NCBI GenBank assembly: GCA_965207945.1
Contig: OZ242303.1
Location: 1,178,001-1,242,000, forward strand
Length of the DNA: 64,000 bases
Direction of reading: 5' to 3'
Source: JAAOII01 sp965207945
GTDB lineage: Bacteria > Pseudomonadota > Gammaproteobacteria > CBDBNL01 > JAAOII01
The notes below the pieces were generated by a model. The model saw only the letters and a list, made by a program, of their open reading frames with translations, did not search any database and was not told the origin of the DNA. The translations under genes and the position numbers were made by a program. Of the stretch, positions 1-10,200 are shown one piece after another. Position 1 is the first letter of the stretch. The number at the start of each line of letters is the position of its first letter.

Positions 1-980
1 GGAATCTCATCAAAAATATCCTGCGCATCAAAAGCTCCATAGTAGCTGCAAACTCCTGCGTGGTCGCGTCCAACTATCAATTGTGAGCAGCCATAATTCT
101 GTCTAAACAAAGCATGCAACAATGCTTCACGCGGACCAGCATAGCGCATATCTAATGGATAGCCACAATTCATAATGCTATCCTTAACATAATAATTCTC
201 TATCAAAGCATCAATTGCTTTAATTCTAATTTCTGCTGGCACGTCTCCTTTTTTAAGATTGCCAAGTAATGAATGTATCAACACCCCATCAGACGTCTCT
301 AAAGCAATTTTCACCAAATGCTCATGAGCCCGATGCATCGGGTTTCGAGTTTGAAAAGCGGTAACCTTGCTCCATCCTTTGGTTACAAATTGCTCCCTGG
401 TCTCACTTGGAGTTAAATATACATCGGGAAATTTATCTGCCAAATCGCCTTTGGTGAACACCTTAACTGCCCCTGCTAAATATATATCTCCATGCTGGCA
501 AAGATTAGCAACTCCAGGGTGCTCCTTATCCTCAGTAGAAAATACATTCTTTGCCTCAAAGGATTTATCCGCAGGATACTTCTCTTCAAGTTTCATTACG
601 CCCAACACATTTCCTGTCTGCCCACACAGCTGGACATCCTCTCCTATCCTTAGTTGTTGCGCTTTATCGTTATTGATTGCCAGGGTAATAGGAATAGGCC
701 AAAACATCCCATCAGCAGTTTGCATGTCGCGACATACTCCTTGCCAATCTTCATAGCCCATAAAGCCGTTAAGTGGAGAAAATCCTCCAATACCCATCAT
801 CAGCAAATCGCCAACTTCACGCGGGCTTAGAATAATTTGCGCTAAATCCTTCCTGTGTTGCCATTCCTCCGTCTCTTCTAACGAGGCAAGCAGCGGGTTG
901 AGTTCTCCATGATAAGGAGAAATAAGCGTCCCTTTATTTGCATCTGCATCTGCATCTGCAGAAAATTTCGTTTGTTGCAT
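1..980 (-). CDS. sat: ATP sulfurylase (sulfate adenylyltransferase), C-terminus beyond window edge
   Basis: This homo-oligomeric-type enzyme interconverts ATP plus sulfate with adenosine 5'-phosphosulfate plus pyrophosphate in the cytoplasm. About 326 codons are visible from the ATG at 980; the last part of a roughly 400-residue protein lies off the left edge. The two nucleotide-binding signatures are present: QTRNPMHRAHE (about residues 210-220) and GRDHAG (about 304-309). The domain order is that of stand-alone Sat, not of the CysD/CysN assimilatory enzyme. This form is common in sulfur-oxidising and sulfate-reducing bacteria, where it works with APS reductase, but no apr gene is visible here. 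The N-terminus carries an Ala-Asp repeat encoded by a 6-bp tandem repeat at 940-960. The gene is divergent from the EamA exporter at 1052. I see no clear Shine-Dalgarno sequence. Confidence 0.95.
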   Translation of the reverse strand, partial: MQQTKFSADADADANKGTLISPYHGELNPLLASLEETEEWQHRKDLAQIILSPREVGDLLMMGIGGFSPLNGFMGYEDWQGVCRDMQTADGMFWPIPITLAINNDKAQQLRIGEDVQLCGQTGNVLGVMKLEEKYPADKSFEAKNVFSTEDKEHPGVANLCQHGDIYLAGAVKVFTKGDLADKFPDVYLTPSETREQFVTKGWSKVTAFQTRNPMHRAHEHLVKIALETSDGVLIHSLLGNLKKGDVPAEIRIKAIDALIENYYVKDSIMNCGYPLDMRYAGPREALLHALFRQNYGCSQLIVGRDHAGVCSYYGAFDAQDIFDEI

Positions 981-1051
981 ATCTTAATTATAAATAGAAA
1001 GTCATAAAAATAGTTATAAGGTTCAACTAACGCATAGTAAAATAGTATCCA

Positions 1052-1933
1052 ATGACTAAAGAAATAAAAGCCCTATTATTAGGCCTGCTAGCGATAACAT
1101 GTTTTGCCCTCACTCTCCCATTCACCAGCCATGCGGTTAAGTTATTAGATCCCATCTTTATTAGTGGCGCCCGTGTCGTTATTGCCGCAGCAATCTCCAT
1201 TGTAATTTTAATCATTGCGCGGCAAAAATTTCCAGCACGACGTCATATAAAGTATCTCTTTATTGGCGGTTTCTGTGTAACAGTGGCTTTTCCTTTGTTA
1301 ATCGCGATTGCTATGCAGGACTTACCCGCATCTCATGGCGGAGTTGTTCTTGGCACCCTGCCCTTAGCAACTATGATGGCTGGCAGATTGCTTACTAACG
1401 AAAGACCCTCTATTGCCTTCTGGCTGACAGCGATATTCGGCAGCTTATTGGTAGTGGTTTACTCTTTACTACAAGGTAGCGGAGAACTTCACTTAGCAGA
1501 TTTAGCCCTAATAATTGCCGTAATAGGGTTAGCGCTTGGCTATGCTTTGGGGGCGGTTGTATCCAAAGAGATTAATGGTTCTTATGTAATATGTTGGATG
1601 ATTATTTTTTCTTTGCCCTGGGGGCTGCCAATGACGTTCATGTACATACCCCCCAACTTGCTTGATATTCCTTTAGCTACATGGGGTTCGGTTGCCTATC
1701 TGGCTTGCTTTAGCCAGCTTTTCTCCTTTTTCTTTTGGTATAACAGTTTGGCGATGGGAGGCATATCGCGTATCAGTCAGCTGCAATTATTACAACCATT
1801 CATTACCATTGGCGTCGCTATTCCTTTGTTGAATGAATACCCCGATGGGCTCACCATAGTGTTTGCGTTGGCGGTAGTGTTAACAGTTGCGATAAACCGT
1901 TACACCAATGTCAGTCAGTCGGTGACCAATTAA
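1052..1933 (+). CDS. EamA/DMT-family inner-membrane exporter
   Basis: A 293-residue, very hydrophobic protein with about ten transmembrane helices arranged as two EamA repeats (roughly residues 5-138 and 150-285), the standard architecture and length of the drug/metabolite transporter superfamily. Members usually export amino acids, nucleosides or small metabolites; the substrate cannot be read from sequence. It is a single gene, divergent from sat and convergent with trpF. The 62-bp spacer before trpF holds a weak AT-rich inverted repeat (1939-1945 with 1956-1962) without a T-tract. Confidence 0.85.
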   Translation: MTKEIKALLLGLLAITCFALTLPFTSHAVKLLDPIFISGARVVIAAAISIVILIIARQKFPARRHIKYLFIGGFCVTVAFPLLIAIAMQDLPASHGGVVLGTLPLATMMAGRLLTNERPSIAFWLTAIFGSLLVVVYSLLQGSGELHLADLALIIAVIGLALGYALGAVVSKEINGSYVICWMIIFSLPWGLPMTFMYIPPNLLDIPLATWGSVAYLACFSQLFSFFFWYNSLAMGGISRISQLQLLQPFITIGVAIPLLNEYPDGLTIVFALAVVLTVAINRYTNVSQSVTN

Positions 1934-1995
1934 ATAACTATAACTCCAAACTCAAAGTTATATATACACCTATATGCAGCTAGATGATTTTGGGA

Positions 1996-2691
1996 TTACG
2001 CACTCTTGCAAGCATTTATGAAGGAGAGCATCTTTTCTTTACTTTTTACTCCTGGCGCATCTTCCACCCCACTGCTTACATCAACTCCTTGAGGATTTAC
2101 TTGCTTAATTAAAGTTGCAACATTTTGTGAATTAAGCCCTCCAGCTATAATCAAAGGTCTATCCAGGTCGTGTGGAATTAATCCCCAGTTAAATTCCTTA
2201 CCACTGCCGCCAAAATTGCCTTCCAAACTTCCATCCAAGCTTCCTTCACAGCTGTCTAACATAATAAAATCTGCGGAAGAATAATTAGCTATTTGTTGGG
2301 CAAGTAAATTAGTAATGCTTGGGATATCATCGCTAGTAGCAGGTACCCGCAGTGCTTTAATATAGGGCACAGCAAAAGAAGAGCAGAAATCTTCATCTTC
2401 CTCACCATGAAATTGCAATATATTCGGTTGCAGTTGCTCAATTATTTGCTCCACTTCAGTCATCTCAGGATTAACCATAACTGCCACAGCCAGCACATTC
2501 GCAGGAAGCATCTTTCTAAGTTGAATAGCATGAGATAAATTTATATGCCGTTTACTACCAGCAAACATCATAAAACCTATAGCACTTGCCCCTGCTTGCA
2601 CGGCATTTTGTAAATCATTTTGATTACAAATCCCGCATATTTTTATGATTAACTGCGTATCCCTATTCCTTTTTCCAGTAGATACCAACAT
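1996..2691 (-). CDS. trpF: Phosphoribosylanthranilate isomerase
   Basis: Catalyses the third step of tryptophan synthesis, isomerising phosphoribosylanthranilate to the 1-deoxyribulose form. TIM-barrel landmarks are present: KICGI near the N-terminus with the catalytic Cys, an Asp at about residue 148 in the MLDS strand, and GVDVSSGVED near the C-terminus binding phosphate. The start is uncertain. The ATG at 2691 lies 43 bp inside the upstream permease gene and adds about 15 residues before KICGI, but I see no better ATG, GTG or TTG nearer the conserved strand. A short Ser-Leu-Asp/Glu-Gly repeat (about 2219-2252) is inserted next to the active-site loop. It is last in a run of minus-strand genes headed by an ABC exporter, away from other trp genes. 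Confidence 0.9.
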   Translation of the reverse strand: MLVSTGKRNRDTQLIIKICGICNQNDLQNAVQAGASAIGFMMFAGSKRHINLSHAIQLRKMLPANVLAVAVMVNPEMTEVEQIIEQLQPNILQFHGEEDEDFCSSFAVPYIKALRVPATSDDIPSITNLLAQQIANYSSADFIMLDSCEGSLDGSLEGNFGGSGKEFNWGLIPHDLDRPLIIAGGLNSQNVATLIKQVNPQGVDVSSGVEDAPGVKSKEKMLSFINACKSA

Positions 2692-3422
2692 ATCAAAAAT
2701 AAGGCAACCGCAAAGAACACTATAATAGTATAAGCGTATACTAAGGGGATATCAGTAATTCCCAGTATCCCATAGCGGAAAGCATTAACCATATATAAAA
2801 TCGGATTGAGTAAGGATACTTTCTGCCAAAACTCAGGCAGTAATTCTATGGAATAGAATATACCTCCAAGATAGGTAAGAGGAGTCAGCACAAAATTAGG
2901 CACAACCGTAACATCATCAAAGCTTTGAGCAAAGATAGCATTAATCATTCCCATGCAGGCAAACATAAAAGAGGTCATAAAGGCGACTAAGACAACAGCC
3001 CAAATATTATAAATCGCAATCTTAGTGAAAAATAATGATAATAGCATCACTATTATTCCCACCAATATTCCACGAATACTGCTGCTAACCACAAACCCCA
3101 ATAAAATTATTATGCTGGGGGTGGGCGAAACTAAAACCTCTTCCAAAGACCTTTGGAATTTATTGCCATAAAAAGACGATACCACATTACTATAGGAACC
3201 AGTGATAATTGATAACATAACCAACCCTGGAACTAAGAAAGACATATAGTCAAACCCCTGCATTTCACCAATACGCGGTCCTATGAGGTTGCCAAAAATA
3301 GCATAATAAAGAGCCATGGTGATGGCAGGCGGCAACAGAGTTTGTTTCCATAGCCGCAGAAAGCGTTGGACTTCTTTATAAAAGATTGTTTTAAAAGTAT
3401 TAAGTATTTCTATGGGATTCAT
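2649..3422 (-). CDS. ABC-2 type transporter permease (YadH-like), copy 2
   Basis: A 257-residue permease with six predicted membrane helices, the length of the YadH family of ABC-2 exporters. Family-like motifs include NLIGPRIGEMQG near residue 50, TPLTYLGG near 180 and VNAFRYGILG near 212. It is clearly a paralogue of the adjacent permease (3432-4226): the same motifs fall in the same places and both end in GIRS. It probably pairs with that paralogue or with itself around the ATPase at 4234-5142. Nine bases separate it from copy 1. The substrate is unknown. Confidence 0.9.
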   Translation of the reverse strand: MNPIEILNTFKTIFYKEVQRFLRLWKQTLLPPAITMALYYAIFGNLIGPRIGEMQGFDYMSFLVPGLVMLSIITGSYSNVVSSFYGNKFQRSLEEVLVSPTPSIIILLGFVVSSSIRGILVGIIVMLLSLFFTKIAIYNIWAVVLVAFMTSFMFACMGMINAIFAQSFDDVTVVPNFVLTPLTYLGGIFYSIELLPEFWQKVSLLNPILYMVNAFRYGILGITDIPLVYAYTIIVFFAVALFLICWYLLEKGIGIRS

Positions 3423-3431
3423 TATATTATT

Positions 3432-4226
3432 TCAAGAGCGGATGCCAACACTGTTTCTTATCAAATACCAACATGTAAAAGAAATTGTCGCAGCAAAGGT
3501 AATTATCATGCCATAAGCATATACTATGGATATGTCGCTAGTCCCCAAAATGCCATAGCGAAAGGCATTGACTATATACAGCATAGGATTAAACTGCGCC
3601 AATTGGTGCCAAACACCTGGCAATAATTCAATGGTAAAAAATACGCCACCCAGATAGGTTAGTGGAGTTATCACAAAACTGGGGAAGACGATTATGTCGT
3701 CAAAGCTATTCGCAAAGATACCGTTTATCAAACCCAGAGAAGCAAATGTAAAAGAAGTCATTAATAACATAGAAATGATAACCCATATATTGTGTACACT
3801 TAGTTTAGTAAAAAACAACGCCAATAGCAAAACAACCAACCCATCAATAATTCCACGCACGCTACTGCTAAGCACAAAGCCAAGGAATATTGTAATGTTG
3901 CTCAAAGGCGCGATTAATAGTCCATCTAACGAATTGACGAACTTATGAAAATAAAATGAGTTGGCGGCATTAGTATAAGAACCAGTAATAACCGCTAACA
4001 TTACTAATCCTGGAGCGATAAAATCAATATAACTATGCCCCTGCATCTCACCAATGCGCGGTCCTATGAGATTGCCAAATATTGCAAAATAAAGGGTCAT
4101 GCTAATTGCTGGCGGTAAGAACGACTCGCGCCAATTATGAAAAAATCTAAGGACTTCTACAGAAAATAAAGAGAAAAAAGAAATAAATGCTGCGGGCAGG
4201 CGGAATGTCACTTGAGGAATAATCAT
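3432..4226 (-). CDS. ABC-2 type transporter permease (YadH-like), copy 1
   Basis: A 264-residue six-helix permease of the ABC-2 exporter family and the nearer of two tandem permeases to the ATPase gene, with seven bases between them. It shares NLIGPRIGEMQG, TPLTYLGG and VNAFRYGILG with the second copy. The usual yadG-yadH arrangement has one permease, so the tandem pair suggests duplication and possible specialisation into a heterodimeric exporter. Its N-terminus carries an extra hydrophobic stretch ahead of the region aligned with copy 2. Confidence 0.9.
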   Translation of the reverse strand: MIIPQVTFRLPAAFISFFSLFSVEVLRFFHNWRESFLPPAISMTLYFAIFGNLIGPRIGEMQGHSYIDFIAPGLVMLAVITGSYTNAANSFYFHKFVNSLDGLLIAPLSNITIFLGFVLSSSVRGIIDGLVVLLLALFFTKLSVHNIWVIISMLLMTSFTFASLGLINGIFANSFDDIIVFPSFVITPLTYLGGVFFTIELLPGVWHQLAQFNPMLYIVNAFRYGILGTSDISIVYAYGMIITFAATISFTCWYLIRNSVGIRS

Positions 4227-4233
4227 TCAACTA

Positions 4234-5142
4234 TTATTTAGTCAACTCCATAAATGTTCTTTCCAATCTATTATCTTTTAGGTCTATGCTGCTTACTTCT
4301 ATCCCTTGCTTGTCGAGGTCGTTAAACAAACTATTCAAACTATATTTCTTATCCAGATATATTTCAAGGGTGGTATCATCAATTTTCTTAGAGTCATAAA
4401 AATCACTAGTAACTTTTTTAGGAATCACATTAATGGATTCCACTACATAAGTTTGCTCCTTCAATTGCCTCACTAACTGGCGCATTGAAGTATTAATGAT
4501 AATCTCGCCTTTATTGATAATTGCCACATTGCGACACAGTTGCTCTGCCTCTTCCAAATAGTGAGTAGTCAAGATAATAGTTTTCCCACTTTTATTTAAT
4601 TCAGTTAAGAAGCTCCACATTGAATGGCGTATTTCAATATCCACTCCAGCAGTTGGTTCATCCAGAATCAACAGACGTGGTTCATGAATTAAGGCACGGG
4701 CAATCATCAGCCGTCTTTTTTGTCCGCCTGATAGATGGCGCGACTGCTCGTTGCGCTTCTCCCATAAACCCAGCTTCTTCATATACTTTTCACCCCTTTC
4801 TTTTACCAAGCTTAGCGGCATTCCATAATAGCCGCCCTGCTGATAAATAATATCTCTCACTTTTTCAAAGATATTAAAATTGAACTCCTGAGGGACTATG
4901 CCAATTTGTCTTTTAGCAAGCGCCGATTGAGTGATGAGGTCATAACCAAAAATAGAAACATCGCCTTTAGTTTTGTTTACCAAAGAACAAACTATGCCAA
5001 GGGTTGTAGTTTTTCCTGCTCCATTCTCTCCAAGCAAAGCAAAGAAGTCACCCTCTTGGACTTCCAAGTTAATCCCCTTAACCGCCTGAACTCCATTTTT
5101 ATATGTCTTCCATAAATCATGAAGACGTAAAGCTACTGTCAT
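4234..5142 (-). CDS. ABC transporter ATP-binding protein (YadG-like)
   Basis: A 302-residue cytoplasmic ATPase that powers the two adjacent ABC-2 permeases. Walker A GENGAGKTT lies at residues 38-46, the signature LSGGQ at 137-141, Walker B LLILDEP at 157-163 and the switch His in TTHYLEEAEQ at 194. A C-terminal extension of about 80 residues is typical of CcmA/NatA-type exporters. A strong Shine-Dalgarno (GGAGGT) precedes the ATG at 5142. The order ATPase, permease, permease, with gaps of 7 and 9 bases, indicates one transcript. Confidence 0.95.
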   Translation of the reverse strand: MTVALRLHDLWKTYKNGVQAVKGINLEVQEGDFFALLGENGAGKTTTLGIVCSLVNKTKGDVSIFGYDLITQSALAKRQIGIVPQEFNFNIFEKVRDIIYQQGGYYGMPLSLVKERGEKYMKKLGLWEKRNEQSRHLSGGQKRRLMIARALIHEPRLLILDEPTAGVDIEIRHSMWSFLTELNKSGKTIILTTHYLEEAEQLCRNVAIINKGEIIINTSMRQLVRQLKEQTYVVESINVIPKKVTSDFYDSKKIDDTTLEIYLDKKYSLNSLFNDLDKQGIEVSSIDLKDNRLERTFMELTK

Positions 5143-5169
5143 TTAATTACCTCCGCAAAAATAGTAGCA

Positions 5170-5598
5170 CTAAAAGGAAAAAGAACGTCTGGTCCTAGGA
5201 TATAGATAAAGAATAATCAAGCCAGATAGCCAAACCGAGCAAGCCATATAAAACAGCACTCCTCCATCTCCTTGAACATTAATTCCCAAAGGAGTAAACA
5301 AGTGAAAGAATATAGCGCCAGTCATTAACCCTACCGCAAGAAAAGCTCCCCAGGGACGGGTTACGCTGGGAATAATCAATAGTATTGAAGCAATTAATTC
5401 AAGAGACCCTATGGTATAACCACCATAGAGAGCAAAGGTTTCGCTTAAAGGAGATAAGAAATTACCTTCCATCCAACTACCTATAGTGCCAAATATATAT
5501 TGAGTTTCGGGAGAATCAGTGAATTTAAAAAACAATGATTGGACAAATACAAACGCAATCCACAAAGACAACACCCAACTTAAAATTTTATTAATCAT
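5170..5598 (-). CDS. DoxX-like membrane protein
   Basis: A 142-residue protein with four predicted membrane helices and the general pattern of DoxX/DoxD-like small membrane proteins, including an N-terminal helix followed by a FKFTDSPET stretch. No catalytic motif is visible and the biochemical role is not established. AGAGGAA precedes the ATG at 5598 at good spacing. It lies 27 bp upstream of the ABC exporter ATPase in the same direction and may be cotranscribed with it. Confidence 0.6.
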   Translation of the reverse strand: MINKILSWVLSLWIAFVFVQSLFFKFTDSPETQYIFGTIGSWMEGNFLSPLSETFALYGGYTIGSLELIASILLIIPSVTRPWGAFLAVGLMTGAIFFHLFTPLGINVQGDGGVLFYMACSVWLSGLIILYLYPRTRRSFSF

Positions 5599-5669
5599 AT
5601 TTATTTCCTCTGGTTATAACTTTCAATAACGGCATTATAGGGCAATTTCACTAATAAGTCAATAATAAG

Positions 5670-7217
5670 TCAATAGCGAGATAGCAAATTTCTGCATTTA
5701 TAAACATCAAGAGTCAATACCGGACTTCCTTTAACATAATAAGTATTACTCTTCCAATCCACACATTCGCTGAAATCACTAAATTTCTCTTTGTCGCCTC
5801 TATCATAATGAGGCACCACCAAATAGCCAGATTGTCCTACTTGTGGACTACCAAACCAGACATCAAATTGGTCTATTCTTTTATCCAGCGGGATAGCTTT
5901 CATCGGGCGGGCATACCAAGCTAAAGATGAAGCATAATACCAACCATTGGTAAATATAACATTGTATTCTGGGTCTGCCTGCGAATCTTCAATTATCTGA
6001 TTTGATGTTTCATCCCAACCAACTACATACCCCCACGGATGAAAATAAGGTGGCATACGCACTTCAAACCCGCTAACTAACATTCTTAACGGCAAGATAA
6101 CCGCAAACGACAGTATCAAGCAAATAACTAAAACAATTTTTAATTCAAATCGCTGTTTAGGTCCCTTCCATAATCTATAAATTCCCAACTCATAAATCAT
6201 ACTTGCGGCAACTGGTAATAGCAGTAAAAACATATAAGCAATCCAGTGAGGCAAGAATTTACCAAATGCTGGCGATATGGCAAGAATTATAAATGGAGGA
6301 ATAGCAAACACCAAATTAATATAGAACTCTCTACGTTTTTTTACCCAAGCCCAAACCCCAGCTGCTAAGCCAAAGAAATAAACCAGCGGCATATAAGCAA
6401 CCATTTGAGATATTTGAGCTATCAGGATATGCACCCAATCCAGCCAATTTCTTGCAAAGCCATGCCCAAGCTGATAGGCAAAGGATGCGCCTGCATGCTG
6501 TATATTCCAAATAATCACCGGACTAAAAATTAACAGGGCAGTCATTAAAGTTATCCAGGGACGCAAAGTAATAACTATGCCCCAGCCACGATACATTAAA
6601 ATATATACAGATGCAGAAATAGCTAACAGCAATGCGGTGTATTTTGCTAAGCCGCATACTCCAAGCAAAACACCTAATATTAGATAATCCAGCCAACTGT
6701 CACTGCGTGCCGCTTTACGAGTTTGCAGCATTATTGGCAGAGTTAATAATAAAACTAAACTATCTGGTAAAAAGGCAAATCCCAACCCAAAAAATACTGG
6801 ACAGGATAAAAACAAAATAAAGGCGATAATCCATTTAACCTCTTGCATTTTTTTATCTGGAATGGTTTCATCAACGGCACTATCTTTAATTAGCCCCTCT
6901 TGAACTCTAACCCCCGGGGTATCATTAAGCTTTTTTGCGTCTAAGGAAAACCACAAGGCAATAAGGACTCCCACAGAAGATAAAATAGCAGGTAAACGTA
7001 AGAAAAATTCGCTGGGAATGGGGGTAGATGAGAATAATTTTTGCATCACCAACTGCACCCAACCAACCAAAGGAGGATGGTCAAAATAACTCAAGGCAGG
7101 ATAATAACCGTAAAGAGCATAATGAGCTTCATCAAAAGATAACAACAGCTGCTGCAAAAATGGGAGAGTCGCCGCAACATAAGCAGCAATAATTATCAAG
7201 AATAAGTATGTTCTCAT
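5670..7217 (-). CDS. ArnT/PMT-like glycosyltransferase (GT39/GT83-type, membrane)
   Basis: A 515-residue integral membrane protein with about 11 helices. The first periplasmic loop carries DEAHYALYGYYPALSYF and DHPPLVGW, the acidic and His-Pro-Pro features of the lipid-linked-sugar transferases of the PMT_2/ArnT group. Such enzymes move a sugar from a polyprenyl-phosphate donor to lipid A, protein or glycan on the outer face of the inner membrane; the acceptor here is unknown. An insertion after residue 90 (about 95-125) is charged and poorly conserved-looking. It is divergent from the GLUG lipoprotein. Confidence 0.8.
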   Translation of the reverse strand: MRTYLFLIIIAAYVAATLPFLQQLLLSFDEAHYALYGYYPALSYFDHPPLVGWVQLVMQKLFSSTPIPSEFFLRLPAILSSVGVLIALWFSLDAKKLNDTPGVRVQEGLIKDSAVDETIPDKKMQEVKWIIAFILFLSCPVFFGLGFAFLPDSLVLLLTLPIMLQTRKAARSDSWLDYLILGVLLGVCGLAKYTALLLAISASVYILMYRGWGIVITLRPWITLMTALLIFSPVIIWNIQHAGASFAYQLGHGFARNWLDWVHILIAQISQMVAYMPLVYFFGLAAGVWAWVKKRREFYINLVFAIPPFIILAISPAFGKFLPHWIAYMFLLLLPVAASMIYELGIYRLWKGPKQRFELKIVLVICLILSFAVILPLRMLVSGFEVRMPPYFHPWGYVVGWDETSNQIIEDSQADPEYNVIFTNGWYYASSLAWYARPMKAIPLDKRIDQFDVWFGSPQVGQSGYLVVPHYDRGDKEKFSDFSECVDWKSNTYYVKGSPVLTLDVYKCRNLLSRY

Positions 7218-7245
7218 TATTGTATAAATTATATCACAAATGGTG

Positions 7246-7251
7246 TATAAT
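7246..7251 (+). promoter_or_regulatory. Candidate -10 element for the GLUG lipoprotein gene
   Basis: A perfect TATAAT lies 19 bases before the ATG at 7271. No good -35 hexamer is visible, so this is a weak prediction. Its position argues against the longer reading frame that would begin at 7208, upstream of the element and overlapping the divergent glycosyltransferase start. Confidence 0.35.
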
Positions 7252-7270
7252 ACCTTTATATTCTTGGGGG

Positions 7271-10200
7271 ATGAGATACTTTACTTTTACAACACTACAA
7301 CCGGTCCGACTGTTTATGCTGCGGTTTATGCTGCGGTTTGTGATGCAGTTTATACTGCAGTTTATATTGTTAGGGGGGACAATCATAATATTAGTTGCCT
7401 GCAGCGAGGAAGACAAGCAAGCAGCCCCTAATTCTCCCCCTAATTCTTCAGAGCCAAGCAGTCAACAATTTGGTGCTGAGATGAGGATTGATATGGATTC
7501 AGATAATGACGGCATAGCAAACGCTTATGATAGCTCTCCTTATGAAAAAGGAATTGCTGGTTCTGGCGATTCTCTTGCTCCTTTTCAAATTAAGAATATT
7601 TACCAATTGCAAGCAATCGCTGGATTTGACCATACAGGAACGCCACTCTCATCCTCAATTTTTACTAATGGTTCCTATCTGTATGGAGATGATGCGACAC
7701 AACAGCTCTCTGCCTTTTATTTGCTTATTAATGACATAGACGCGGCAATAACAAGAAACTGGAACCCTACCAGCAATGATGGTCATGATGATAATAATGA
7801 TGATGAAGCTGCAGCTGGGTTTATTCCAATAGGAAACTGCACTAATAGTAGTTGTCTCAGTTTGCAATCTAACGCATTTAGTGGGAAATTTTATGGATCT
7901 ACCCACAAAATAAAGAATTTATTTATCAACCGCCCCAATACAGACCAAGTAGGACTGTGGGGAGCAATCGGTAAGCAGGCAAAAATTGACAGGGTATCAC
8001 TTGAAGATGTCAACATAGTCGGTAGAGATATGACTGGTTCATTAGCAGGGTTTAATTTAGGTGGCTCAATTGTATTGGTCTCTGCTAGTGGCAGGGTAGC
8101 GGGACAAAACCAAGTTGGTGGCATTGTAGGAAGAACGCTCGGAAACATAACAGGCGCCTATACTTCGGGAACAATCTCTGGTAGTGAATCAATTGGCGGC
8201 ATTGTAGGGCAGGCGAGCGGAACAATCAACTCCATCTATAGTATTGCCAAGGTTAGCGGACGCGATAACATAGGCGGGCTTATTGGAGAATCAGCTGCTG
8301 ATATAAGCATTGGTTATAGTACTGGAAACATTATTGGAATAAACCAAGTGGGCGGAATTACAGGAACACAAACACAAGGAAGCATCATTAACACTTATAG
8401 CGTATCCAGAGTTACAGGGGAATCCGCAGTGGGAGGATTAGTCGGCAAACAGCAAGGGATAATAGTCGCTTCTTATAGCGCGAATCAGGTGACTGGACAA
8501 TCTTCTATAGGAATGATAAGTGGTTTAGGATATGGCAGCATTATCTCATCCTATTGGCTCAACAGCAACAAGTATACGATACATCCAATCACGGGAAACC
8601 CCGCTTTAATGCCCGCCCATCACTTCTCTCAACCAATGCGCCAATCACAATTAGGTAATTGCGCCTTAGACGGAATGGTTATAGCAGCATATAGTACACC
8701 GCGTGTCTGCCTCGGCAATCCTAACAATTTACTTTTCCCCAGTGATTATTGGAGTCATAGCATAAATGGTGATATGCAAAGAGGTTGGATATTTTCTCCC
8801 AACGATAAGTACCCCGTCCTATTTTCGTACAACACTATAAGTGTTGAGAACTTTATGCCAAGAATTGATGAACAATTTTGCCACATTGCCAAAAGAGAAA
8901 ATTGCCGTAACGATGACATTGACCGCTCCCCAATATTTACTACGGCAAACTATAAATTCAATCTTGAAGTTAATCCTCTACCAGATGATGAAACAATAGT
9001 AGGCAGGGTTGACGCTTATGATGAGGTTTCGGTAATTTATGGGATACTGGCGCCAATTAATTATCCATTTAAAATTGAAACTAACACTGGGAATATAATC
9101 GTTAAAACAACTCCAGAGCAAAACAATTTTCCGTATAGATTTATAGTCACAGCGTTTGAATATATAGGCAATAAGTTTGCCACATCATCAGTTACAATTA
9201 GCGCCGACACTCCTTCAATAGCAGATAATGATAATGATGGCATAATAAATATTTATGATAATATGCCAAATACTGCAGGAATAAATGGCACTGGCAGCAC
9301 TCAATACCCTTATCCTATCCAGAACATTTACCAATTGCAAGCAATTGGTGGCATAGACCATCAGGGCACCTCCCTACCCGACTCAGATTTAATTGGCAAT
9401 GCTTATATATATGGCAATAATCTCACCGAACAGTTATCCAAAAACTACATTATTGTCAATGACATAGATGCTTCCGTTACAGCATATTGGAATACCCTAA
9501 TAGACGGCGATAGTGCCAAAGGGTTCATGCCAATCGGCAGATGCGGAGATAACGGATGCCAAGATGCTTCATCCAGAATATCATTTACAGGATCACTAAC
9601 AGGGTCATTACCAGGGTCATCACCAGGAAGCTCCTCTAAAATATTCAATCTTTACATTAATCGCCCACAAGTAAGCGGTGTCGCTTTGTTTGCCTCAGTA
9701 GGCAATGGTTCTGTGCTATCATCCATCAACATTGAACAAGCAACAGTCAACGGATATAAATATAGCGGAATACTGGCTGGCTATCAAGGGACTGGTGGAA
9801 TAATCCAATTTTCTAATACTCAAGGTATAGTTCAAGGTGCGGATAACAGCGGCGGTCTTGTTGGCTTAAATCAAGGCAGTATAATCAGTTCCTACAGCAT
9901 CGCAAATATATTGGGCAACGGCAATCAAATAGGCGGATTGGTTGGACAACAGTCAGTGGAAGGCAATATCGCTAATAGCTATGCAATGGGCGGAGTATCA
10001 GGGAGATCTCAGGTAGGCGGGCTGGTAGGTAAGAATGCAGGAAAGATAGACGGTTCTTATGCAACAAGCGTAGTGACTCCAACAGCCAAAACACTGGAGA
10101 ATATCCTTGCAGATATTCCTAAAAATATGCTGGAGAATATGGAGGAAACTAATGAGATTAACTTAATTGACTCGTTTAATAGAAATGATAGAACCACCTT

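Noticed and set aside
367..756. Plus-strand open frame inside the sat region
   Set aside because: It is antisense to a continuous, motif-rich ATP sulfurylase frame.
1939..1962. Terminator between the EamA exporter and trpF
   Set aside because: The seven-base AT-rich stem with a ten-base loop and no T-tract is too weak to call.
7208..7270. Upstream start of the GLUG lipoprotein
   Set aside because: It overlaps the divergent glycosyltransferase start, lies upstream of the TATAAT and would put about 60 residues before the lipobox.
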